Of a DNA stretch of 6,985 nucleotides, positions 1 to 5,126 are shown piece after piece (within the stretch, counting starts at the first letter, position 1; each line of letters starts with the position of its first letter). Source of the DNA: DAOTUB01 sp034437455 (GTDB lineage Bacteria > Chloroflexota > Anaerolineae > B4-G1); the NCBI GenBank assembly GCA_034437455.1, contig DAOTUB010000051.1, positions 1 to 6,985 on the forward strand, written 5' to 3'. Under the pieces are notes generated by a model. The model searched no databases. It was not told the origin of the DNA and saw only the letters and a program-made list of their open reading frames with translations. A program made the translations under genes and the position numbers.

Positions 1-2
1 CC

Positions 3-1412
3 GTGACGAGCCTGCCGATCCACGTGGTTCTGGAGGACGCCGACACGGCGTCCGTGGGCCAGCGGGAGGGAGCGGAGGAGATCGTCATCACCATCCCGCG
101 CGAGTTTGCGGGGCGGGAGGTGGTGTCGAGTTCAAGCCTGCTCCTGGGCCTGGCGGCGCACGAGATGGGCCACCTCTCCGATCTGGAGGAGGTGCTGCGG
201 CTCGTCCGCGAGATCGAGGAGCAGGGAGAGCACGCCTTCCTCGAGACCGTGTTTGGCGTCGTCGAGGACATTCGCAACGAGAGCCGGATGATGGACGAGC
301 CTATCGACAACTGGCTGGCCGATACGCGCCAGGCCGTGCTGGACGAGGGGCACGAGGAGGAAACGCCCCGGACGCTCTGGGACCTGCTCTGGTGGATGCG
401 GTTCTCCAACCCGGCTCTGCCCTGGTCGGCGGCCCGACCGGTCGATGAGGATGGGCGCGATCTCTTTGCGACCAACGAGTACCTGTTCCACGGTTCGGCG
501 GTGGATCGCATCGAGCAGGTGTTGGACAAAGGCCCTCGAGAGAGCCTCGCTGCCGCCCGTGACATCCTTCGCTGGGCGCGGGAATACGACATCCCGATCC
601 CCGAGCCGCCGCCCTGGTGGTTGTGGTTGATGGGGAGCGGTCGTCATCCCAGCGTCGGCGAACGGGGGCAGGCGGCGATCCAGGCCGTCCAGGAGCAGGG
701 CAAGCTGTTGCCCGACGGGGACGACCTGAAAGCGGGCGCAGGGTCTTTTGTCTACGAACAGGGACCTCCAGACCGGGAGGCGTTGGCGAAGGGTCATCGC
801 CTGGCCCGCCAGATTCGCCAGGGGTGGACGCAGCGACAACAGGGGTCTGTGGGCGTCGGCGTAGGCCGCTACGACCCTCGCCTCGACGGGCGTGGTCTGC
901 CGCCTTTCGCCTTGCCCTTGAGCCGGCGCCGGAGCCTGCCCAAAAAGCTCCTGCTCCTGCTCGATGTGTCCGACTCGATGTACTCTCACGGCTGCAACAA
1001 TCTCCACATCGCTCGCACCGTCGTCGCCGCCGTCGCACTGGCGGCAAAAGAGACCGGCGGGCAGGTGGAGATCGTGCTGTTCTGGTGCGGCTACACCATC
1101 GCCAACAGTCTGGAACACGCCCTGAGCATCCGAGGGTATGGGACGCAGTTGGACTGGTTGCCCAGACTGCTCGAACGCTACCCGGCCTTTGACGTCTTGA
1201 TGGTCACCGACGCGGAGGTGGGAGTCCCCGCCGGTTGGGATGAGAGGAAACGGGCGCGCACGACGGTCGTGCTCGTGCCTCTTCCCAGGAAAGGGCCGCA
1301 GACCGGACGGGCCGCCGAGTTGGCCCGCCGCGTCCTGCCGGTGGAGCGACCGGAGGATTTGCCATACCTGGTCGTTCTGGCGGCGCGGTCGACGATGGGA
1401 ACGCAGGCGTAA
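3..1412 (+). CDS. VWA-domain protein with N-terminal HExxH metallopeptidase-like domain (possibly 5' partial)
   Basis: The protein has two parts. Near the N-terminus it carries HEMGH at residues 53-57, followed by VEDIRNE at 87-93, where a glutamate could be the third zinc ligand. This layout is known from VWA-linked putative metallopeptidases related to the CobT/DUF2201 type. The C-terminal VWA domain (about 313-460) has a complete metal-ion-dependent adhesion site: DVSDSM at 321-326, Thr381 in YGTQL and Asp403 in MVTDAE. The middle is rich in Trp, Pro and charged residues. No signal peptide or membrane segment is seen, so it should be cytosolic. Such proteins usually work with a MoxR-type AAA+ ATPase as a metal-insertion or remodelling machine, and that partner would lie to the left, outside the window. 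The first possible start is the GTG at base 3, only two bases in, so the true N-terminus may be upstream. Family level is fairly secure; the substrate is unknown. Confidence 0.85.
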   Translation: MTSLPIHVVLEDADTASVGQREGAEEIVITIPREFAGREVVSSSSLLLGLAAHEMGHLSDLEEVLRLVREIEEQGEHAFLETVFGVVEDIRNESRMMDEPIDNWLADTRQAVLDEGHEEETPRTLWDLLWWMRFSNPALPWSAARPVDEDGRDLFATNEYLFHGSAVDRIEQVLDKGPRESLAAARDILRWAREYDIPIPEPPPWWLWLMGSGRHPSVGERGQAAIQAVQEQGKLLPDGDDLKAGAGSFVYEQGPPDREALAKGHRLARQIRQGWTQRQQGSVGVGVGRYDPRLDGRGLPPFALPLSRRRSLPKKLLLLLDVSDSMYSHGCNNLHIARTVVAAVALAAKETGGQVEIVLFWCGYTIANSLEHALSIRGYGTQLDWLPRLLERYPAFDVLMVTDAEVGVPAGWDERKRARTTVVLVPLPRKGPQTGRAAELARRVLPVERPEDLPYLVVLAARSTMGTQA

Positions 1413-1431
1413 TTGTGGCAATGAGCAGAGA

Positions 1432-1464
1432 GAAGCCCCGATCATCAGATTGGGGTTTCTTTTT
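1432..1464 (+). terminator. Rho-independent terminator of the VWA gene
   Basis: A 12-bp stem (1432-1443 with 1448-1459) closes on the tetraloop ATCA and is followed by T at 1460-1464. All twelve positions pair, two of them as G.U in the + strand sense, so the signal is directed rightward. It starts 19 bases after the TAA stop of the VWA gene, as expected for the end of that transcription unit. Confidence 0.9.
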
Positions 1465-1615
1465 GAGAAAGGCCGTCCGCGCTGTTTGCTGGGCGTCGTG
1501 GGGCATTGTCCCGCAGGAACCGATGCCCTTGCGGGGCGGCCCCATCGCTCCACGGTTGCAGGCCGCCAGTTCTCACTGACTGAAGAACACGGACTGCATC
1601 CTGAAATCCACGTGC

Positions 1616-2080
1616 TCAGGGATGGTCGTTGGGGTTGTCCACCGCCAGACCTTCGGCGGAAGCCGCAGCATTCAGGCGGTCGTCGGCGGAGAGGAGGGTC
1701 AATGGCGGCAAACCGGCGGACTGGAGTACGTCCTGGGCCAACAGTGCCGAGGCTAATTGCACCGCATCGTAAGCGCGCAACTGGTGACGTTCCAACAACG
1801 ATTTTGTCCGCTCGACGACGGGGGCTGTCAACTCGATGAACTGGTACTCGGCCGCGCAGATGGCAGCGAAATCGGTCACAATGTCGGCATAATCTACGAC
1901 GGTGAGGCTCGCGTCACGCCGTCGGCGATTTAGCGCGCTATAGACCTCGACCATACTGATGTGAGCTGTGATGATCACGTTGCCAGCGGCGGGGTCGCAT
2001 ACCGCCCGGAACCAGCCTGTGCCTGTCTCGTGCACGTGTCGCTTGACCAACGTGCTGCTATCGGCGTAATAGTCGGCCAT
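1616..2080 (-). CDS. vapC: PIN-domain ribonuclease toxin, VapC-type
   Basis: A 154-residue protein of normal VapC length. PIN-domain toxins are Mg-dependent endoribonucleases that cut tRNA or rRNA when freed from their antitoxin. The acidic residues expected for the active site are visible: Asp7 in YYADSS, Glu45 in MVEVYSAL, Asp105 in YDAVQLASA, and Asp133/Asp134 in SADDRLN. The N-terminal pattern ADSSTLVKRHVHETG is typical of the family. Its ATG overlaps the antitoxin stop by one base (TAATG on the - strand), and purine-rich sequence within the last antitoxin codons can serve as ribosome binding site, so translation is probably coupled. It ends in TGA and has no obvious intrinsic terminator before the converging VWA gene. 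The class is secure; the RNA target cannot be read from sequence. Confidence 0.92.
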   Translation of the reverse strand: MADYYADSSTLVKRHVHETGTGWFRAVCDPAAGNVIITAHISMVEVYSALNRRRRDASLTVVDYADIVTDFAAICAAEYQFIELTAPVVERTKSLLERHQLRAYDAVQLASALLAQDVLQSAGLPPLTLLSADDRLNAAASAEGLAVDNPNDHP

Positions 2081-2382
2081 TAGCGACCCTCTCGCTCCTC
2101 GATAATGATCTCAGAAAGCGGTCGCCCGGCAGCGAACAGGTGAGCCAATTCCTCGCGTCGTTCTTCCGAAATCAGATCGAGGGCAGGAGAAGGGGGAGGA
2201 ATCGGCAGACTCAACCCAGCCGCGACCAACGCCTCGCGTACCAGGCGGCGGTGTTCACCAGGTTCCGTGGGCGTCACCACACGCTCCACGCGAATCTCTA
2301 CGTGAGCGCGTTCTGGCAAGACTATCGGGGTGAGCGGGTGTAAAGCGCCGTTTTCGTAAATCGCCATCACTGTACTGTCCAT
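2080..2382 (-). CDS. vapB: Antitoxin of the DUF104/AF2212-like family, partner of VapC
   Basis: A 100-residue protein. Residues 7-33 (AIYENGALHPLTPIVLPE and following) match the small beta-rich DUF104 fold, whose hallmark is xYENGxxxPLxPxxLPExxxVxxxV. The C-terminal half has SEERREEL at 72-79 and GRPLSEIIIEER at 86-97, a conserved tail I associate with antitoxins that wrap around PIN toxins. The start is set by AAGGAGA at 2389-2395, six bases before the ATG at 2382; Met6 is a weaker alternative. The gene immediately precedes and overlaps the toxin gene, the usual order for such pairs. Antitoxin, probably with toxin, is expected to repress its own promoter (2428-2456). A DUF104-type antitoxin is not the AbrB-like VapB of the textbook system, so the symbol denotes role only. 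Confidence 0.88.
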   Translation of the reverse strand: MDSTVMAIYENGALHPLTPIVLPERAHVEIRVERVVTPTEPGEHRRLVREALVAAGLSLPIPPPSPALDLISEERREELAHLFAAGRPLSEIIIEEREGR

Positions 2383-2388
2383 TCGGTT

Positions 2389-2413
2389 TCTCCTTGCTGG
2401 CTTACTGGCCAGC
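2389..2413 (-). promoter_or_regulatory. Leader hairpin abutting the antitoxin ribosome binding site
   Basis: In the predicted leader, GCTGGC (2408-2413 read on the - strand) pairs perfectly with GCCAGC (2396-2401) around a six-base loop. The stem ends directly against the Shine-Dalgarno sequence AAGGAGA (2389-2395). It could influence ribosome access or transcript stability. A 6-bp stem may also be chance. Confidence 0.35.
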
Positions 2414-2427
2414 CTTGAACGATTTCA

Positions 2428-2456
2428 AGTATACCGCGAGATGGCGGTTCCGTCAA
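2428..2456 (-). promoter_or_regulatory. Sigma-70-type promoter of the vapBC-type operon with embedded inverted repeat
   Basis: On the - strand TTGACG (2451-2456) and TATACT (2428-2433) are separated by exactly 17 bases, a near-consensus housekeeping promoter. The start of transcription would be near 2421, giving a leader of about 39 bases before the antitoxin ATG. The inverted repeat ACCGC-GAGATG-GCGGT (2433-2448) sits in the spacer and touches the -10 box, a good place for an autorepressor to block polymerase. The repeat is directly visible; its role as operator is inferred. Confidence 0.7.
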
Positions 2457-2532
2457 TTGGATACGTCGAATGTACCGCTCTGTATCCTCGGGCAATCCCC
2501 TCTGGAGAGGAGTCGATTTTGCCATTGCAAAC

Positions 2533-2570
2533 GGAGATTCCTCAACTCGCTACGCTCGCTCGGAATGACG
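2533..2570. repeat. Dispersed-repeat-like segment (ATTCC...GGAAT)
   Basis: The segment begins GGAGATTCCTC and ends GCTCGGAATGACG, with CGCTACGCTCG between. Sequences of the form GTCATTCCGAGCG...GAGGAATCTC occur as short, many-copy interspersed repeats in several bacterial genomes, as far as I recall. Only one copy is present here, so its repeat nature cannot be shown from this window. Its ATTCC/GGAAT ends form a short inverted repeat. Confidence 0.4.
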
Positions 2571-2573
2571 GGG

Positions 2574-2711
2574 CTGAGTAGAACCGCCGACAGACGAGGC
2601 GGTCTGCGTCGTGTGCAGGCCGCCGCTTTTTGTTGACCGACTGAGTAGGTGGATAGCGCAAGAAGGCAGGCTGTGGGCGTCGTTTGCCCACAGTCTGCCG
2701 CCGTCGCCGAC
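2574..2711 (+). repeat. Two tandem units sharing box, spacing and hairpin loop
   Basis: The 8-base box CTGAGTAG occurs at 2574-2581 and again at 2641-2648, 67 bases apart. In both units the box is followed by exactly 16 bases and then a hairpin, and the two hairpin tops are nearly identical (GCGTCGTGTGC and GCGTCGTTTGC). The stems differ in sequence and length but both pair completely. A third, imperfect box, CTGAGAGG, follows at 2712-2719. This looks like an old duplication in which stem pairing was kept while sequence drifted. Confidence 0.55.
2598..2631 (+). terminator. Terminator-like hairpin with T-run
   Basis: GGCGGTCTGC (2598-2607) pairs with GCAGGCCGCC (2615-2624) around the loop GTCGTGT, and five T follow at 2627-2631 after GC. 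By shape it is an intrinsic terminator for + strand transcription, but no + strand gene ends just upstream. The first six bases of the stem can instead pair with ACCGCC at 2583-2588, giving an alternative fold. It may therefore be part of the structured element rather than a simple terminator. Confidence 0.45.
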
Positions 2712-2900
2712 CTGAGAGGGTTCGACTGCGATGGATTGGAGCGGCCGGTGCTGTGGAATCGCTGATGGCGCTGAACTTCATTGAACGGCGAACCCTTTCA
2801 GCGCTATCAGCGAGCTTCAACGCCTCAGCGGTACACAATCTAAACAGGTGGCTTGATGTAACAGCATATCGAGTAAACGTTGCGTTGTGGTTACAGCCTG

Positions 2901-3242
2901 TTATATCCCAAGATTGCTTGCTCTACGTTGCTTTTTCAGGGCTTGATGCGCATAGACTATTGCACAAGAAACCAGATACCATCCCAGAATATCTAACAAC
3001 AAAGCATAGGGATAGAAGTTTCGGATGTTTGCTGCAAGGCAAATAGTATTATGTGAACATCGTCCTCCAGTGACATAATCAGAGATGGTAACAACTGGAA
3101 AAGGAAAGCCTCGGTTTGCATACCACGTCACTTTTGATGTTGCTTCAAACCCAGTCGTCACGATTGAGGAAAGCAGTGTAAGAATCATCACGAGTGTGAT
3201 TTTTACACAGTTAGGTCGCAAGAATAGCAATAGTATTTTCAT
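2901..3242 (-). CDS. Small two-helix membrane protein, candidate immunity protein of the adjacent Rhs peptidase tip
   Basis: A 113-residue protein of no family I recognise. A short basic start (Lys2, Arg9, Lys14) leads into a hydrophobic segment at about 15-31. An extracytoplasmic-looking loop of about 45 residues follows, with Cys62 and Cys68 six apart, then a second hydrophobic segment at about 79-98 and a basic tail (KKQRR at 103-107). The predicted topology is both ends in the cytoplasm. The ATG is well supported by AGGAGA at 3251-3256, nine bases upstream. The gene starts 34 bases after the stop of the Rhs-peptidase ORF on the same strand, the usual place of an immunity gene. Base composition is low-GC like the toxin tip. 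The immunity role is inferred from position and size only; an unrelated small membrane protein is possible. Confidence 0.75.
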   Translation of the reverse strand: MKILLLFLRPNCVKITLVMILTLLSSIVTTGFEATSKVTWYANRGFPFPVVTISDYVTGGRCSHNTICLAANIRNFYPYALLLDILGWYLVSCAIVYAHQALKKQRRASNLGI

Positions 3243-3276
3243 AGCCGGTTTCTCCTATGCAGAGAGTTTCGCGTGT

Positions 3277-4566
3277 TTATCTTACGGCCATTGCCCACCT
3301 TACATGACCGTCCGGTGATAAGGGATCATAGCCTTTGTCCACTGTGCTTGACCAAGAGACATCGAATTTATCCCATTCTGCCAATCGCTCTTCGCCCACA
3401 TCGCGCCTTTGCGAAGAAGAACCACCTGCATTGTCCCAATATGCTTCTCCTGGGTACGAGTCATTGAACACCACAGTCCATCCCCCATCGACAAAACCTC
3501 TGACTACAGCAAAATGTCCGAAGAGACTTGTTGTTAGCTCTGATCGGATCAATGTTAGTACAGGGTGTCCATCTCTTACTTTTTGATAGACGGTCTTATG
3601 GGTCCAGTTATCCCCCGACAAAATATCCAGACCATAATACTTTCTGGCTACATCTGCCAATGTTTCCGCTGATACACACGCTCGATTGCACCACGTAAGT
3701 GGATCTGGAGTTGGTGTCGGAAGAATAGTGACTCCATCTGCTCCCGTTATTCGATTATGGCAACAATAACCATCATAACCTGCTGGTCTTTCACTTTGAA
3801 GTTGCTGTACAAGCGTATCGAAATTTACACCAACCTTTTCACCCTTAAGGAACATATACAAAGCCGCTGCACCACAAGAATTTGGGTACTGATTCCACAT
3901 TTCTGGAGATTGTTCATCTACCCATGGCATGTCAATTATTTGAGTGTCTTCACCAAGTGGGTCTCTTCTCCACCAAAAACTTCCTGTACTTCCTTCGGGA
4001 TAATCACATCCACGATCCAGAGCAAAATGAATACCTGATGGTGCCCAGGGATCCAAACAAATCTGTCCACTCGGATCTGTGAAATTGATGGGGTTAGCAT
4101 CAGCATAAAGCCATCTATTCATCACTGGGAATGGATCTTTGCTGGAAAACCTTCCCACCGAGACATCATACCAACGCGCCCGGAGATACTGCAACTCCAC
4201 ATCCGCATCCCAATACTCCCCCGCATACCCCAACCCCGCCTGCGCCGCCCCAACCTCCACCCCGAACGGCGTCCACTCGCGGCTGCTCGCCAGCGACCCC
4301 GTCCCATCCGCGATCTGCCGCACCGAGCCGAGCGCATCGGGCAAGTGATAAGCCCACTCGCCATCCGCGAACCGGCCCAGCGTGTCGTGGCCCACCAGGT
4401 AGAGGCTGGCGCCGTCGCTCAACATCTCCGGCAGGCCAGCGGCCCAGTCCCAGGAGAACACGGATTGCTCGCCGTCAACAGATTGCGCCACATGCAGGCC
4501 GTCGGCGGTGCCTGCACTGAGCCCAGCCGGACAGTGATCACAGATTACGCTTACTGTCCTTTGCAC
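3277..4566 (-). CDS. Orphan Rhs core fragment fused to a C39-like cysteine peptidase toxin tip
   Basis: Residues about 20-167 are the end of an Rhs repeat-associated core: DGLHVAQSVDGE, YHLPDALGSVRQ (73-84), SREWTPFGVEVG (95-106), LQYLRARWYD (125-134), GRFSSKDP (138-145) and NPINFTDPSG (158-167). The remaining 262 residues are a variable tip with a papain/C39-like peptidase pattern: Cys231 in NSCGAAAL with Gln226 before it, His351 in GHFAVVRGF and Asp369 in FNDSYPG. The tip probably cleaves a target-cell protein after delivery. A full Rhs protein is over a thousand residues, so this is a displaced C-terminal module. The GTG start at 4566 overlaps the lipoprotein gene by 16 bases (GTGCAAAGGACAGTAA) and has only a weak ribosome site. 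The ORF may be translated by coupling or kept silent until recombined onto a full rhs gene. The domain calls are strong; expression is uncertain. Confidence 0.88.
   Translation of the reverse strand: MQRTVSVICDHCPAGLSAGTADGLHVAQSVDGEQSVFSWDWAAGLPEMLSDGASLYLVGHDTLGRFADGEWAYHLPDALGSVRQIADGTGSLASSREWTPFGVEVGAAQAGLGYAGEYWDADVELQYLRARWYDVSVGRFSSKDPFPVMNRWLYADANPINFTDPSGQICLDPWAPSGIHFALDRGCDYPEGSTGSFWWRRDPLGEDTQIIDMPWVDEQSPEMWNQYPNSCGAAALYMFLKGEKVGVNFDTLVQQLQSERPAGYDGYCCHNRITGADGVTILPTPTPDPLTWCNRACVSAETLADVARKYYGLDILSGDNWTHKTVYQKVRDGHPVLTLIRSELTTSLFGHFAVVRGFVDGGWTVVFNDSYPGEAYWDNAGGSSSQRRDVGEERLAEWDKFDVSWSSTVDKGYDPLSPDGHVRWAMAVR
4066..4545 (-). other. GC-rich Rhs core homology block (recombination anchor)
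   Basis: This block encodes residues 8-167 of the Rhs-peptidase ORF, and composition changes sharply at its edges. Bases 4201-4260 are about 68% G+C, whereas bases 3541-3600 in the tip are about 40%, and the lipoprotein on the other side is also AT-richer. A GC-rich core next to an AT-rich tip is the known signature of rhs genes, and a retained core stretch lets a displaced tip recombine with the full gene. The right edge coincides with the stop of the lipoprotein gene (4551), suggesting that the cassette was joined there. Confidence 0.65.
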
Positions 4567-5120
4567 TTGCTAACATTCCAAGGATCTATGACAGATTCAG
4601 GGGGAGGGCCTATGTACTCCAGTTGATTGATCAACTGAACTATTTCAGCGATGGGCAGGCGTGAGCCAACCTGGACAGGAATCTCGAATCGGTCTTTGAA
4701 CTTGAGACGGGTATAGTCCTCAGTTGTGTAGTACACAGCTACACTATCCATTGCCCATAGAGTGTCGATTTTTATTTCCTTCGTGGGCTTACGATGATCC
4801 CATGCCATATTCCAGGGACCAATGATTAGGACAAGCCCGGGTTGTTCTTGTTGTCCAGCATATTTTATATAGATAGGGTTAGAAGATTCAGTAGATTCAA
4901 CACCCCTGCAATGTCTATCCCACGACCAGATGGATATTGTCTGGGACCACTCGTGCTGTTCTATCTCTCTGTCTGGCAAAACGTACACATAGAATCCTCT
5001 TTGCGTTATTTCTTCGTAGCTGGGATATAGTGGGTGGGCTTTGGAACACCCTGTAGCCACAACAAGCGCTATGGTACATATTACCACTAGTTTACCCGTG
5101 CAATTAAATCGGGTTGGCAT
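4551..5120 (-). CDS. Putative lipoprotein, candidate immunity protein
   Basis: A 189-residue protein with a lipoprotein signal. Basic residues (Arg4, Lys10) precede a hydrophobic stretch at 11-22, and VVATGC ends in Cys25, the likely lipid-modified residue after signal peptidase II cleavage. The lipobox is imperfect because Ala rather than Leu is at -3. The mature part is polar and Trp-rich, with WSQTISIWSWDRH near 58-70, and matches no family I know. The ATG at 5120 is supported by AAGGAGA overlapping the end of the upstream ORF, and only six bases separate the two genes, so they form one translation-coupled pair. Exported lipoproteins are a common form of immunity against toxins acting outside the cytoplasm, and the position after a tip-like ORF fits that. 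Lipoprotein is likely; immunity is inference. Confidence 0.72.
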   Translation of the reverse strand: MPTRFNCTGKLVVICTIALVVATGCSKAHPLYPSYEEITQRGFYVYVLPDREIEQHEWSQTISIWSWDRHCRGVESTESSNPIYIKYAGQQEQPGLVLIIGPWNMAWDHRKPTKEIKIDTLWAMDSVAVYYTTEDYTRLKFKDRFEIPVQVGSRLPIAEIVQLINQLEYIGPPPESVIDPWNVSKCKGQ

Positions 5121-5126
5121 CTGACA

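Larger units (their letters stand above)
2574..2831 (+). ncRNA. Candidate structured RNA element with tandem hairpins and a possible pseudoknot
   Basis: Four strong helices lie within 216 bases: 2598-2607/2615-2624 (10 bp), 2665-2678/2686-2699 (14 bp), 2712-2724/2789-2801 (13 bp) and 2759-2775/2797-2813 (17 bp). Each is unbroken and contains exactly one G.U pair when read as + strand RNA. On the - strand every one of those would be an A.C mismatch, so the structure favours + strand transcription. The last two helices cross each other. Part of the upstream arm (2717-2724) could pair with the loop of the 17-bp hairpin (2789-2796) as a pseudoknot. I found no convincing promoter and no adjacent protein partner on this strand. 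Candidates include a stand-alone HEARO/omega-like RNA or an unnamed mobile RNA element, but I recognise no family with confidence. The edges are approximate. Confidence 0.4.
2383..2900. other. Gene-free interval holding repeats and RNA-like structure
   Basis: I see no credible protein gene on either strand between the antitoxin start and the end of the small membrane-protein gene. Frames of up to about 120 codons exist but have no ribosome binding site, no family motif and a biased, Arg-rich composition. The interval holds the vapBC promoter and leader at its left end, a dispersed-repeat-like segment at 2533-2570, two tandem hairpin units at 2574-2699 and a pair of competing long helices at 2712-2813. 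From 2840 to 2900 nothing stands out. Confidence 0.7.

Noticed and set aside
132..1553. A 473-codon frame on the - strand opposite the VWA gene
   Set aside because: It is a by-product of high GC in the opposite strand. The + strand frame carries HEMGH and a complete MIDAS, while this one has no motif and an Arg/Pro/Gln-rich composition.
2574..2711. Tandem units as a CRISPR array
   Set aside because: There are only two diverged units of 67-71 bases, no identical repeats of constant length, and no cas genes.
2716..2735. GGGTTCGACT resembling a tRNA or tmRNA T-loop
   Set aside because: The flanking bases do not form the five-pair T-stem, and no acceptor or anticodon arm can be placed around it.
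2759..2813. Long hairpin as an integron attC site
   Set aside because: The characteristic GTTRRRY/RYYYAAC core sites are not at the ends of the palindrome and no integrase is present.
2759..2813. Intrinsic terminator for the - strand Rhs operon
   Set aside because: Read on the - strand, the stem has an A.C mismatch and is followed by TTCC rather than a T-run.
2684..3046. A 120-codon + strand frame in the gene-free interval
   Set aside because: It has no ribosome site, an Arg-rich start and no recognisable domain. It overlaps the better supported membrane-protein gene and the hairpin region.
4131..4520. A 129-codon + strand frame rich in Pro, Thr and Arg
   Set aside because: It lies opposite the Rhs core, whose conserved motifs make the - strand frame certain.
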